A stretch of DNA of 64,000 bases, from assembly GCF_022132145.1 (NCBI RefSeq), contig NZ_JAJISP010000001.1, forward strand, positions 1,426,001-1,490,000. Reading direction: 5' to 3'. The position numbers and the translations under genes were made by a program. Positions 17,740 to 26,398 of the stretch are shown in pieces (position 1 is the stretch's first letter; each line of letters starts with the position of its first letter). The notes below the pieces were generated by a model, which was not told the DNA's origin, searched no databases, and was given only the letters and a program-made list of their open reading frames with translations. Source of the DNA: Pseudomonas sp. MMS21 TM103. Lineage in GTDB: Bacteria; Pseudomonadota; Gammaproteobacteria; Pseudomonadales; Pseudomonadaceae.

Positions 17740-18333
17740 ATGGATATTTTCGGGATCGCGGTATTGATCTTTCTGGTGACCGATCCGTTCGGCAATATCG
17801 CCATCTATATCGCCGCCCTGAAGAATGTCGCACCCAAGCGCCGGCTGTGGGTGGCGGGGCGCGAGTTGCTGTGCGCGCTGATCCTGCTCCTGCTGTTCCT
17901 TACCTTCGGTGACAAAATGCTCAGCGCCCTGGGGCTGTCGCGCGAGGCCACCGCGATTGCCGGCGGGATCATCCTGTTCGTGATTGCCATGCGCCTGATC
18001 TTTCCCGGACCGCAGGGCGTGCTCGGCGATGTGCCGGATGGCGAGCCGATGCTGGTGCCACTGGCCACCCCGGCGGTGGCCGGGCCCTCGGCTCTGGCGG
18101 TGTTGATGACCCTGCGCAATACCCACGAGGGGCCGCTCTGGGAACTCTACCTGGCGGTCATCCTGGCGTGGGCGGCGACCGCTTTTATCCTGTTGCAGTC
18201 CTCGTTCCTGCAGCGTTTCCTCGGCCCTCGCGGGCTGACCGCAATAGAGCGACTGATGGGCATGCTGTTGATCATGCTCAGCGTCGATATGCTGCTGGAT
18301 AACCTGCAAAGCGTGTTGCATATCCGTCCATGA
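17740..18333 (+). CDS. MarC family inner-membrane protein
   Basis: The 197-residue protein has six hydrophobic segments and starts MDIFGIAVLIFLVTDPFGNIAIYI, the typical first helix of the MarC/YhgN family with its conserved DPFGN. The second half repeats the theme as VPLATPAVAGPSALAVLM. Despite the historic name, no antibiotic-resistance role is established for the family. A CGAGGAG ribosome site precedes the ATG. Its stop overlaps the start of the amidase gene by four bases, so both are translated together. Confidence 0.88.
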   Translation: MDIFGIAVLIFLVTDPFGNIAIYIAALKNVAPKRRLWVAGRELLCALILLLLFLTFGDKMLSALGLSREATAIAGGIILFVIAMRLIFPGPQGVLGDVPDGEPMLVPLATPAVAGPSALAVLMTLRNTHEGPLWELYLAVILAWAATAFILLQSSFLQRFLGPRGLTAIERLMGMLLIMLSVDMLLDNLQSVLHIRP

Positions 18334-19109
18334 GAGTTATTTGCCTTGCCCTGTTGCTCTGCCTACTGGCCGGTTGTACCGGCGGTCCGCGGATTGACAA
18401 CCGCTACACGGCGATCGGCCAGAGCAGCCGTGTGCAGTACATCGTCCTGCACTACACCTCGACGAATCTGCCGAACTCTTTGCGTCTGCTGACCGAGGAG
18501 GAGGTCAGTAGCCATTACCTGATCGGTGACACGCCGGCGACCATCTACCGTCTGGTCGATGAAAACCGGCGTGCCTGGCACGCCGGGGAGAGCCAGTGGC
18601 AGGGGCGCACCTGGCTGAATGCCAGCACGATCGGCATCGAGCTGGTCAACCGTGGTTATTCCGACGGACCCAACGGGCGTCAATGGCAACCCTTTGCCCC
18701 GGCGCAGATCGATGCGCTGGTCGAGTTGCTCAAGGACATCATGCGCCGCCATGAGCTCCCCCTCGGCAGCATACTCGCCCACAGTGACGTGGCGCCGCAG
18801 CGCAAGGTCGATCCGGGGCCGCTGTTCCCCTGGCAACGCCTGGCCGATGCCGGCCTGCTGCCCTGGCCGGATGCCCACGCCGTGGCGCAGCAGCAGGCGT
18901 TATTCAGCAAGAGCCTGCCCACGGTGGCCTGGTTTCAGCAGCAACTGCAGCGCCAGGGCTATCTGGTGCCCGAGCATGGCGAGCTGGATGAGGCCACGCG
19001 CAATGTGCTGGCAGCCTTCCAGATGAAGTACCGCCAGACGCGCTACGACGGTGAGCCGGATGCCGAGACGGCGGCGCTGCTGCTGGTTTTGGCTGGCCCT
19101 GCGAGCTAG
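18330..19109 (+). CDS. ampDh2: N-acetylmuramoyl-L-alanine amidase lipoprotein (AmpDh2-like)
   Basis: The 259-residue zinc amidase cleaves stem peptides from muramic acid. A lipoprotein signal peptide (LALLLCLLAGC, lipobox Cys at residue 15 or nearby) anchors it to an envelope membrane. The Amidase_2 domain shows VLHYTSTNL (first zinc His), GIELVNRG and HSDVAPQRKVDPGPLFPW (zinc His and Asp). A peptidoglycan-binding domain (FQQQLQRQGYLVPEHGELD, FQMKYRQTRYDGEPDAET) forms the C-terminus. In P. aeruginosa the AmpDh2 homologue sits in the outer membrane and turns over the sacculus. Its gene overlaps marC. Confidence 0.88.
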   Translation: MRVICLALLLCLLAGCTGGPRIDNRYTAIGQSSRVQYIVLHYTSTNLPNSLRLLTEEEVSSHYLIGDTPATIYRLVDENRRAWHAGESQWQGRTWLNASTIGIELVNRGYSDGPNGRQWQPFAPAQIDALVELLKDIMRRHELPLGSILAHSDVAPQRKVDPGPLFPWQRLADAGLLPWPDAHAVAQQQALFSKSLPTVAWFQQQLQRQGYLVPEHGELDEATRNVLAAFQMKYRQTRYDGEPDAETAALLLVLAGPAS

Positions 19110-19284
19110 CCAACCAGCGCTCGTCGCCAGTGTCCCCTTTCGCTGTCCCCTAACCCTCTTGCGTTTGCGTGCCTGCACCGCGGCCTGTCGCGGCTGCTTG
19201 CCGGGCGTCATTGGCTCGTGTGCAACGCGCTACCGCCTGCAGCAATTACCCCGGGCCGTTATGAAAATGACGGTCAGGTACTGC

Positions 19285-19350
19285 TGGACAAAAATTGTAT
19301 ACAAAGAATAGGATGTTTATCGACACGGTTGTCTACAACCCGCATACAAG
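19285..19350 (+). promoter_or_regulatory. promoter and palindromic operators of the nucleobase permease
   Basis: TTGTATACAA at 19295-19304 is a perfect palindrome lying between a -35-like TGGACA (19285-19290) and a -10-like TAGGAT (19309-19314). A related near-palindrome, GTTGTCTACAAC (19328-19339), and a half site CATACAAG follow within 15 bases. Sites of this form (TTGTxTACAA) are typical of FadR-type GntR repressors, and the position would block RNA polymerase. No gntR gene is next to it, so the regulator is elsewhere. Confidence 0.6.
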
Positions 19351-19371
19351 AATAATAGCGAGAACCCCAGC

Positions 19372-20901
19372 ATGACGACTTCACCTGATACGCCGTCTTC
19401 TGCGCCGCGCCCGGAAGACGAAAATCTCGGCATCGGTGCCAGCCTTGCTTATGGCCTGCAGCATGTCCTGACTATGTACGGCGGTATCGTGGCCGTACCG
19501 CTGATAGTCGGCCAGGCCGCCGGCCTGTCGCCGGCGGATATCGGCCTGTTGATCGCCGCCTCGCTGTTCGCCGGTGGTCTGGCGACGCTGCTGCAGACCC
19601 TGGGTCTGCCGTTCTTCGGCTGCCAGTTGCCGCTGGTGCAGGGCGTCTCCTTCGCCGGTGTGGCGACCATGATTGCGATCATCAGCAGCGATGGCAGCGG
19701 TGGCTTGCCGGTCGTCTTTGGCGCGGTGATTGCCGCGGCGTTTATCGGCCTGCTGATCACCCCGGTGTTTTCGCGTATCACCAAATTCTTTCCGCCGTTG
19801 GTCAACGGCATTGTCATCACCATCATTGGTCTGACCCTGATGCCGGTGGCGGCGCGCTGGGCGATGGGCGGTAACAGCCAGGCGGCGGATTTCGGCAGCA
19901 TGGCCAACATCGGCCTGGCCGCGCTAACCCTGGTAACGGTGTTGGTGCTGAGCAAGCTGGGCAACGCGAGCATCTCGCGCCTGTCGATACTGCTGGCCAT
20001 GGTGATCGGGACCCTGGTAGCCGTGGCGCTGGGCATGGCAGATTTTTCCAAGGTCAGCGAAGGCCCGTTGCTGGCGTTTCCGACGCCCTTCCATTTCGGC
20101 ATGCCGACTTTCCAGGTGGCAGCGATCATCTCGATGCTGATCGTGATCATCGTCACCCTGGTGGAAACCTCGGCGGACATTCTCGCGGTGGGTGACATCA
20201 TCGAGACCAAGGTCGATTCCAAGCGCCTGGGCGACGGCCTGCGTGCCGACATGATCTCCAGCATGTTCGCGCCGATCTTCGGCTCGTTTACCCAGAGTGC
20301 GTTCGCCCAGAACGTCGGCCTGGTGGCGGTCACCGGGGTCAAGAGCCGTTATGTGGTGGCCAGTGCCGGGCTGATTCTGGTAACCCTGGGCCTGTTGCCG
20401 GTAATGGGGCGGCTGATTGCGGCGGTGCCGACCTCGGTGCTGGGTGGCGCCGGTGTGGTGCTGTTCGGCACGGTAGCGGCGAGCGGCATTCGCACGCTGT
20501 CCAAGGTCGATTACCGTAACAACATGAACCTGATCATCGTGGCCACCGCGATCGGTTTCGGCATGATTCCCATCGCCGCGCCGACCTTCTACCACCAGTT
20601 CCCGGCCTGGTTCGAAACCATCTTCCACTCCGGTATCAGCTCGGCGGCGATCATGGCGATCCTGCTGAACCTGGTGTTCAATCATGTCAAGACCGGTAAC
20701 TCGGACCAGCAATCGGTCTTCGCTGCGGGCAGCGAACGCACCCTGTGCTACCAGGATATCGCGGCGTTGAACGATGGGGACTACTTCAAGGGCGGTAAGT
20801 TATTCGACGCCGAGGGCCGGGAGGTTCCGTTGCAGGTGGCCAGCGCGCCGGCGAGCCGCTCAGGTGGCGAGCAAGTGCTGGCCGCGGTAGCCGACAGCTA
20901 G
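19372..20901 (+). CDS. NCS2 family purine/uracil permease
   Basis: The 509-residue membrane protein has about 14 hydrophobic segments and the NCS2 (nucleobase-ascorbate transporter) signatures: AYGLQHVLTMYGGIVAVPLIVG at the start, the ETSADILAVGDI region with the substrate-binding Glu at about residue 265, and QSAFAQNVGLVAVTGVKSR. These details point to xanthine or uric acid rather than uracil, but the substrate cannot be fixed. The hydrophilic C-terminal tail of about 75 residues is long for the family. The paired TTGTATACAA-type operators upstream suggest induction by a purine-related signal. Confidence 0.85.
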   Translation: MTTSPDTPSSAPRPEDENLGIGASLAYGLQHVLTMYGGIVAVPLIVGQAAGLSPADIGLLIAASLFAGGLATLLQTLGLPFFGCQLPLVQGVSFAGVATMIAIISSDGSGGLPVVFGAVIAAAFIGLLITPVFSRITKFFPPLVNGIVITIIGLTLMPVAARWAMGGNSQAADFGSMANIGLAALTLVTVLVLSKLGNASISRLSILLAMVIGTLVAVALGMADFSKVSEGPLLAFPTPFHFGMPTFQVAAIISMLIVIIVTLVETSADILAVGDIIETKVDSKRLGDGLRADMISSMFAPIFGSFTQSAFAQNVGLVAVTGVKSRYVVASAGLILVTLGLLPVMGRLIAAVPTSVLGGAGVVLFGTVAASGIRTLSKVDYRNNMNLIIVATAIGFGMIPIAAPTFYHQFPAWFETIFHSGISSAAIMAILLNLVFNHVKTGNSDQQSVFAAGSERTLCYQDIAALNDGDYFKGGKLFDAEGREVPLQVASAPASRSGGEQVLAAVADS

Positions 20902-21096
20902 GTCCGCGTTGCCAGCCTTCAGCGCCTGCGTTGAGCCAGTCACGAAGCGCCAGGCATCGTCTCGACAAGGGTGGCCAGCTGTTCCCGAGCGGGTTTGATG
21001 CCGGGCATCCGCCTGACTGCGCAATCAGACAGCGACATCAGCCTGGACCGGCTGCTGTCGCTAGTCGATTGCCCTCCGCGCCGCCCAGGCAGCCGC

Positions 21097-22872
21097 TCAG
21101 AGCGGCAGTTCCAGATAGAAGCGCGCGCCCTGGCTCGGCCGCGACTGCACGCCAATGCGGCCACCGTGCAGTTGCACGATTTCCTTGCACAGCGCCAGTC
21201 CCAGGCCTGCGCCACCGGTCTTGCGGCCGACCTGGACGAACGGCTCGAATATCCGCGCTTGCTGGCTGTAGGGAATGCCCTCGCCATCATCCTCGACGCT
21301 CACGATCACCCGCTGACCCTGGCGCCGTGCCTGCAGACGGATCTGCCCCTCGGCGTGGCTGTGGCGCAGGGCGTTACCGAGCAGGTTGTCGAGGGCGCGT
21401 TCGATCTGCAGACGATCCAGGTCGATCTCCGGCAGTGCGCCGTCGACCTCGACGCTCAGCGTGACCCCGCGTTCGGCGGCCTGGGCGGTGAACCGCTGTT
21501 GCGCCTGCTGCAGCAGTTGCTCGAGGTTGCACGGGCGCCTGTCGAGCTGTTGCAGGCCGTTCTGGTAGCGCGAGAAATTCAGCAGGTCATTGATCAGCAG
21601 GAGCAGGCGGCGCATTTCTTCGTCGACGGTGTGCAGCAGCTGGCTCTCGCGCGCCTCGTCGGGGAAGTGCAGGCGTTCCTGCAGCAGGCCGAAGGCCATG
21701 AGCATGCCGGTCACCGGGGTGCGCAACTCATGCGAGGCGCGCAGGACGAACTCACTGCGTACGCGCTCGAAGGCGCGTTGCTCGGTGACGTCGTGCAGCA
21801 CCATCACCGCACCGTGAATCCGTTCGTCGCTGAGGCTGACCGGGGTCAGGCGATAGGTCAGCAGGCGAGTTTCGCCGTCGGCTTCGACTTCCAGGTCTTC
21901 CGGTACCTGTTCCAGGCCTTCGCCGCGCATGACGCGTTGCAACTGCTCTTCCAGTCCCGGGCGCTGCAGGGCCTGGCTGATGCTCACGCCGCGCGGTTGG
22001 TCGTACCAGCCGAGCTGGCGCTGGGCAACCTGATTGAAGTGATCGAGCAGACCGCTGCGGTCGAAAATCAGCAGGCCGTCGTCGATGCTGTCGAGCACCG
22101 CCTGCAAGCGCCGCTGCTCGGTGAGCAGGGTCTCGACATCGCTGTTCTTGAATTGCCTGAGCGACTCGGCCATCACCCCGAAACGCAGGCTCAAGGCAGA
22201 CAGCTCGGCGACCGGGGAAGGCGGCAGGTTGACCTGGAAGTCGCCTTGGCTGATCCGCTCGGCCGCCAAGCCCAGGGCCTCCAGCGGCTGGCCCAAGCGC
22301 TGGGCGATACTGTGCGCGGTGACGAAGCCGACCAGCAGCACGGCCACACCGATCAGGCCGAGCAGTCCGACAATCAGGGTGGCGCGCTCCTGTGAGCGCT
22401 GTTCGGAGCTTTGCAGCTCGGCGAAATAGCGCAGTTGCACAGTATTGATGCGCTCGCGCAGGTCCTCCACCGTCTGGCCGAAAGTGGCGGCGCCGAGCAA
22501 CTCCTGGCGCTCCGGCAAGGGCTTGGCCAGCAGCTGCTCATACAGGGCATACGCGCGCCCGATCTCGCTCACGGCCTGGCGGTCGCGGTCGTCCTGGGCG
22601 CCTGCGCGGGTCTGCTCGAGCCAGTCGTTGAAGCGCCGGCCGGAGGCCTGCAAGGCCTGGCGGTCGAGGTTTTCCGGCAGCAGCAGGACCAGTTGCTTGC
22701 CCAGTTCCAGGCGCAGGCCGAGGGTGGCGTCGAGCATGCTCAGGTTGTGGGTCATCGCCTGGCTTTGCGTCTTGGTCAGCTGCAATACGCTGAACATCCC
22801 CAGCAGCAGGCCGAGCAAGGCCACGGTGATCAGTGCGCTGCTGTTGAGGAAGAACCGGCTGCGCAGCTTCAC
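21097..22872 (-). CDS. kinB: sensor histidine kinase KinB
   Basis: The 591-residue inner-membrane kinase has helices at about residues 7-29 and 167-190 enclosing a periplasmic helical domain. A HAMP segment, a PAS domain (LQAVLDSIDDGLLIFDRSG), the phospho-acceptor VLRASHELRTPVTGML and a full ATPase domain (LDNLLGNALRHS, VEDDGEGIP, GAGLGLALCKEIV) follow. In P. aeruginosa KinB controls the phosphorylation of AlgB and restrains alginate production and AlgU activation. The start is a GTG whose GTGA overlaps the algB stop, so translation is coupled. Domain order and neighbour make the identification secure. Confidence 0.93.
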   Translation of the reverse strand: MKLRSRFFLNSSALITVALLGLLLGMFSVLQLTKTQSQAMTHNLSMLDATLGLRLELGKQLVLLLPENLDRQALQASGRRFNDWLEQTRAGAQDDRDRQAVSEIGRAYALYEQLLAKPLPERQELLGAATFGQTVEDLRERINTVQLRYFAELQSSEQRSQERATLIVGLLGLIGVAVLLVGFVTAHSIAQRLGQPLEALGLAAERISQGDFQVNLPPSPVAELSALSLRFGVMAESLRQFKNSDVETLLTEQRRLQAVLDSIDDGLLIFDRSGLLDHFNQVAQRQLGWYDQPRGVSISQALQRPGLEEQLQRVMRGEGLEQVPEDLEVEADGETRLLTYRLTPVSLSDERIHGAVMVLHDVTEQRAFERVRSEFVLRASHELRTPVTGMLMAFGLLQERLHFPDEARESQLLHTVDEEMRRLLLLINDLLNFSRYQNGLQQLDRRPCNLEQLLQQAQQRFTAQAAERGVTLSVEVDGALPEIDLDRLQIERALDNLLGNALRHSHAEGQIRLQARRQGQRVIVSVEDDGEGIPYSQQARIFEPFVQVGRKTGGAGLGLALCKEIVQLHGGRIGVQSRPSQGARFYLELPL

Positions 22873-24212
22873 AGGTTGAACTGCTTGCGTTTGCGGTACA
22901 GGGTCGAGGCATCGATGCCCAGGGTCTTGGCCGCCTGGTCGAGGGTTTCGCTGCTGGCCAGCACCGCGCCAATATGGGCTTTCTCCAGTGCTTCCAGGCT
23001 CATCGCGGCGCCGACTCGCGGACCGCTGCCGGGCAGCTGCCCACCGAGGCCGAGGTGGCTGACCTCGACCAGTGGCTGGGTGCAGATGATGCTGGCGCGC
23101 TCGATCACATTGCGCAGTTCGCGAATGTTGCCCGGCCACTGGTAGGCCAGCAAAGCCGCGCGTGCCGCATCACTGAAATCCCGCGCCGGACGGGCATATT
23201 CCTCGACGAAGTGGGCGAGGAAACGCTCGGCCAGGGGCAGCAGGTCTTCGCTGCGCTCGCGCAGCGGCGGCAGGTTGAGGGTGATGACGTTGAGGCGATA
23301 GAGCAGGTCTTCACGAAACTGACCGTCCTTGACCATCTCGCCGAGGATGCGATTGGTGGCGGCGAGGATGCGCACGTCGGCCTGGCGCGTCACCGGGTCG
23401 CCGATCCGCTCGTATTGCCGGTCCTGGATGAAACGCAGCAACTTGGGTTGCAGGGTCAGCGGGAAATCGCCGATCTCGTCGAGAAACAGGCTGCCGCCGT
23501 CGGCCTGGTTGACGCGGCCCAGGGTGCTTTCGCTGGCGCCGGTGAAGGCGCCGCGGCTATGGCCGAACAGTTCGCTTTCCATCAGTTCGGCGGTCAGCGA
23601 GGGGCAGTTGATGGTCACGCAGAACTTTTTCGCCCGCCGGCTCCAGCCATGGATGGCCTGCGCCAGCTCACCCTTGCCGGTGCCGGACTCGCCGAGAATC
23701 AGGATGTTGGCGTCGGTAACGGCCACCTGGCGCGCGGTTTCCAGGATTGCCATCATGGTCGGATTGTTCGAGTCGAGATCCTGTTTGCGGTTGCGCACCT
23801 GGCCTTCCAGGGCTTCCAGGCGGGTGGACAGGTAGCGAATTTCCAGTTGTTTGGTCGCTGCCATGCGCAGTTGCTCGGGGCTGCAGGGTTTGACCAGGTA
23901 ATCCGCCGCGCCGGCCTGGATGGCATCCACGGCGATGTCCACTGCCGACAGCGCGGTGACGATCACTACGCGCATCCACGGCGCCTGCACGCGCATCTGC
24001 GCCAGGACGTCGAGGCCGCTGTCCTCGCCCAGGCGCAGATCGAGGAAGCACAGGTCGAACACCTGGCGTTGCAACAGCGCTTCAGCCTGATGGGCACTGC
24101 TGGCCGTGGCAACCTGATGGCCGGCGTCCTCCAGGCAGTAACGGAAGGTGCGCAAAATCGCCGCCTCGTCATCGACCAGCAGGATGCGCCCGCCGGGTTG
24201 TGCTGCGTCCAT
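22869..24212 (-). CDS. algB: NtrC-family response regulator AlgB
   Basis: The 447-residue regulator joins a receiver domain (ILLVDDEAAILRTF; phospho-Asp in CFLDLRLGED), a sigma-54 AAA+ domain (LGESGTGKGELAQ Walker A; ELFGHSRGAFTGA, the loop that contacts sigma-54; GGSLFLDEIGDF Walker B) and a Fis-type helix-turn-helix (DQAAKTLGIDASTLYRKRKQ). In P. aeruginosa it activates algD, although binding there is reported to work without sigma-54-dependent hydrolysis. Two in-frame ATGs lie six bases apart; the GGAG directly abuts the first, so the second (24212) has the correct spacing and is chosen. It forms an operon with kinB. Confidence 0.94.
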   Translation of the reverse strand: MDAAQPGGRILLVDDEAAILRTFRYCLEDAGHQVATASSAHQAEALLQRQVFDLCFLDLRLGEDSGLDVLAQMRVQAPWMRVVIVTALSAVDIAVDAIQAGAADYLVKPCSPEQLRMAATKQLEIRYLSTRLEALEGQVRNRKQDLDSNNPTMMAILETARQVAVTDANILILGESGTGKGELAQAIHGWSRRAKKFCVTINCPSLTAELMESELFGHSRGAFTGASESTLGRVNQADGGSLFLDEIGDFPLTLQPKLLRFIQDRQYERIGDPVTRQADVRILAATNRILGEMVKDGQFREDLLYRLNVITLNLPPLRERSEDLLPLAERFLAHFVEEYARPARDFSDAARAALLAYQWPGNIRELRNVIERASIICTQPLVEVSHLGLGGQLPGSGPRVGAAMSLEALEKAHIGAVLASSETLDQAAKTLGIDASTLYRKRKQFNL

Positions 24213-24367
24213 GTCCATCTCCAGAGGCTGAATGCGAGGATTAGTCCCAGCGATCTCGTGCAAGTTGCATGATGAGTATGCGGCGATCTTGCACATTGCA
24301 TGCTGGGGCTTTTGGATATATTTAATAAGGTGCTGATATATATAGGATTAATTTAATCGAAAGAGCT

Positions 24368-24383
24368 GGCACAAGGGCTGCAA
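24368..24383 (+). promoter_or_regulatory. sigma-54-type promoter before the BON-domain gene
   Basis: TGGCACAAGGGCTGCA has GG and GC ten bases apart as sigma-54 promoters require, and matches TGGCAC-N5-TTGCA with one change. Transcription would begin near 24395, about 50 bases before the ATG. An AT-rich stretch upstream (24310-24360, runs of TATATA) could bind IHF or serve as an activator platform. The algB gene, coding an NtrC-family activator, starts divergently 150 bases away. Confidence 0.7.
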
Positions 24384-24444
24384 GAGTCCACCTAGATAAA
24401 GCTGCCGCAGGTAGCTCGTAAGTGGATTCAATAGGAGTTCTGCC

Positions 24445-25281
24445 ATGCATCAGTTGAAAACTCTGGCCCTGGCCACCGCGACCGCCGGTTTGTTCGCCTT
24501 CATGCCCATGGCGGCCTACGCCGAGCAGGGCGATTTGAGCAGCCAGCTCAGTGAAGCCCGTCAGGAAGGCTCGATCTGGACCGCGTTCGCCCTCAACCGT
24601 CACCTCAGTCCGTTCAAGATCGATGTGGATGTCGAGAATGGCAGCGCACTGCTCACCGGCAGCGTGGAAACCGCTGTCGAGCACGACCTGGCCGAGCAGG
24701 TCGCGTTGGGCATCGACGGGGTGAACAAGGTCGATAACCAGCTGCAGATCGATCCGAAGATCGAACCCATAGTCAGCAGCGAACCGACCCTGGCGCAGCG
24801 TTTCGACGACGCTACCCTGGTCGCCACGGTGAAATCCAAGCTGCTGTGGAACAGCAACACCGAAGGCCTGGACATCAAGGTGACCAGCGAGAACGGGGTG
24901 GTGACCCTGACGGGCAGTTCACAGACTGCAGCGGCCAAGGAGCTGGCCGGACGCCTGGCAGCCAATACCGACGGTGTGCGCCAGGTGCATAACCAGCTGA
25001 CCGTCAGCGCCGCCGATACCAATGCGGCAAAAGCCCAGCAGGCTGCGACTGATGCCAAGGCGGTGATCAGCGATAGCTGGATCACCAGCAAGGTCAAATC
25101 CAGCCTGCTCTACAGCCGCAACACCTCGGGCCTGAATATCTCGGTAGTGACCCAGGACGGACAGGTCACGCTCGGCGGCAGCGTACTGAGCCAGGCCGAG
25201 AAGCAGCTGGCGATCGAGACTGCCCGCAACATCCGCGGCGTGCGGTCGGTGAAAGCCGCAGGCCTGAAAGTCACGGGTTAA
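24445..25281 (+). CDS. periplasmic protein with three BON domains (OsmY-like)
   Basis: The 278-residue product has a signal peptide (MHQLKTLALATATAGLFAFMPMAAYA). Three BON (bacterial OsmY and nodulation) domains follow: WTAFALNRHLSPFKIDVDVENG, VATVKSKLLWNSNTEGLDIKVTSENG and ITSKVKSSLLYSRNTSGLNISV, each ending in the usual GV-V-N-L or GV-SVKA turn. An Ala-rich linker lies between the second and third. Such proteins are thought to bind phospholipid surfaces and help during osmotic or envelope stress. The ATG follows AGGAG. A sigma-54-type promoter and the neighbouring algB suggest stress-linked control. Confidence 0.85.
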   Translation: MHQLKTLALATATAGLFAFMPMAAYAEQGDLSSQLSEARQEGSIWTAFALNRHLSPFKIDVDVENGSALLTGSVETAVEHDLAEQVALGIDGVNKVDNQLQIDPKIEPIVSSEPTLAQRFDDATLVATVKSKLLWNSNTEGLDIKVTSENGVVTLTGSSQTAAAKELAGRLAANTDGVRQVHNQLTVSAADTNAAKAQQAATDAKAVISDSWITSKVKSSLLYSRNTSGLNISVVTQDGQVTLGGSVLSQAEKQLAIETARNIRGVRSVKAAGLKVTG

Positions 25282-25423
25282 ACGTTCAATGCCGGGCGCT
25301 TCCTCCGCCGGCCGTCGTGCAAAACGCCCGGCGGCCGGCACCGGATCGTGCAGGATGCCCGTATCCGTTGCCGGATTTATTTTTATCTTGTTGATTTAAA
25401 AGATTTTTTATTTTCAGTTCAGC

Positions 25424-25439
25424 TGGCACGACCGCTGCA
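25424..25439 (+). promoter_or_regulatory. second sigma-54-type promoter, before small membrane-protein genes
   Basis: TGGCACGACCGCTGCA shows GG/GC spacing and near-consensus bases of a sigma-54 promoter. It is preceded by an AT-rich segment (25376-25415, TTGATTTAAAAGATTTTTTA) that could be an IHF site. It lies about 84 bases before the ATG of the next gene. Confidence 0.7.
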
Positions 25440-25522
25440 CTAGTTACGCTATCAGCCCCAGCGCCCGCATCCATGCCGGCCGGGCACCGGACAACCCAGG
25501 CAAGACTGGGAGGAGTTTCAGG

Positions 25523-25783
25523 ATGAGCCGCCGTCATTTCGATCTCGCGTCAAGCGATAAGTATTTGTTGATCGGCAGCGCCTTTTTGCTGGCGCTGATC
25601 GGCTTGGTGTTGAGTCGGGATGCCGAGGTGGCAGCCTCTCATGCGGCGATGCTTGCTCCAGCCCTGCCGATAGCGGCTGCGACCGGTGGAGTGGTGATGG
25701 TTCGACGCCTGCAGCAGATCAGCAGCGATAGCCTGGCGCCAACCTGGAGCGACTCCTCGCGCAAAGTCAGTTGGGTGTTCTAG
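25523..25783 (+). CDS. small membrane protein of unknown function
   Basis: The 86-residue product has a clear GGGAGGAG ribosome site and two hydrophobic stretches ([18 protein letters not shown] and [20 protein letters not shown]). I do not recognise a family. It follows a sigma-54-type promoter and is followed after two bases by another small membrane-protein frame, so a stress-linked operon of small membrane proteins is suggested by context. Confidence 0.65.
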   Translation: MSRRHFDLASSDKYLLIGSAFLLALIGLVLSRDAEVAASHAAMLAPALPIAAATGGVVMVRRLQQISSDSLAPTWSDSSRKVSWVF

Positions 25784-25785
25784 CC

Positions 25786-26067
25786 ATGTACATGCAGCTG
25801 CAGGCGAGCAAGACGGCCCTCTGTGCGGTGGTCTTGTTGCTGGCGATTCTGCTGGCCCTGTCAGGCGTGATGTTCGGCGGCACGGTGCTGGCCGGCCAAT
25901 GGCTGTGGGGCAATCATGCCGAGGAGCATGTCATGCCGTGGCAGCGATGCAACGACGGGTTAGATCGCGCCGGGAAAGTGTTTGCAATGCCCGCGCGCGG
26001 CAGCACGACTGTAAATTCGACACATATTTTGCAAGACCTCACGCACCAAGGAGAAACGCCATGTTGA
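25786..26067 (+). CDS. possible small membrane protein of unknown function
   Basis: The 93-residue frame begins two bases after the preceding stop, with [32 protein letters not shown], one strong membrane helix and possibly a signal anchor. The second half is hydrophilic and unlike any family I know, and its end overlaps the start of the DUF1328 gene by seven bases. A short real gene here is plausible from the tight spacing, but it could be chance coding. Confidence 0.4.
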   Translation: MYMQLQASKTALCAVVLLLAILLALSGVMFGGTVLAGQWLWGNHAEEHVMPWQRCNDGLDRAGKVFAMPARGSTTVNSTHILQDLTHQGETPC

Positions 26068-26225
26068 GCTGGGCCATAACTTTTCTGATCATCGCCATCG
26101 TCGCAGCCGTATTGGGTTTCGGTGGTATCGCGGGCACTGCCACAGGCATTGCGAAGATCCTCTTCGTGGTGTTCCTGGTGATGTTTATCGTGTCGTTCAT
26201 CATGGGCCGCCGTCCACGGCGCTAG
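26061..26225 (+). CDS. DUF1328 (YtjA-type) small membrane protein
   Basis: The 54-residue product reads [25 protein letters not shown], then [20 protein letters not shown]: two membrane helices with the GFGGIAG turn that defines DUF1328. The ATG has a strong AAGGAGA ribosome site (26048-26054). Members are widespread and often stress-induced, but their function is not known. It closes the small-gene cluster and is followed by a large hairpin. Confidence 0.88.
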   Translation: MLSWAITFLIIAIVAAVLGFGGIAGTATGIAKILFVVFLVMFIVSFIMGRRPRR

Positions 26226-26270
26226 CGCTCCGCGTCGCGGGCTGGCGCCCTGTGGTAGGAACCTGCCGGA

Positions 26271-26310
26271 AGCTGGCGCCCTGCTGAAGCGAAAAAGCAG
26301 GGCGCCAGCT
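26271..26310 (+). terminator. strong hairpin, probable terminator of the small membrane-protein cluster
   Basis: AGCTGGCGCCCTGCT (26271-26285) is perfectly complementary to AGCAGGGCGCCAGCT (26296-26310) around a ten-base loop. Only a short T-run (TTT) follows, so termination may be partial. A further copy of GCTGGCGCCCTG stands 30 bases earlier (26241-26252). Confidence 0.6.
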
Positions 26311-26398
26311 TTCGGCCGGGCCGCGTCCAGTCACCACACAAGCTGGGCGCGGCCACCTTGAGCCGCGCTATCATCCGCCCATCGATCGGGGGTGGAAG

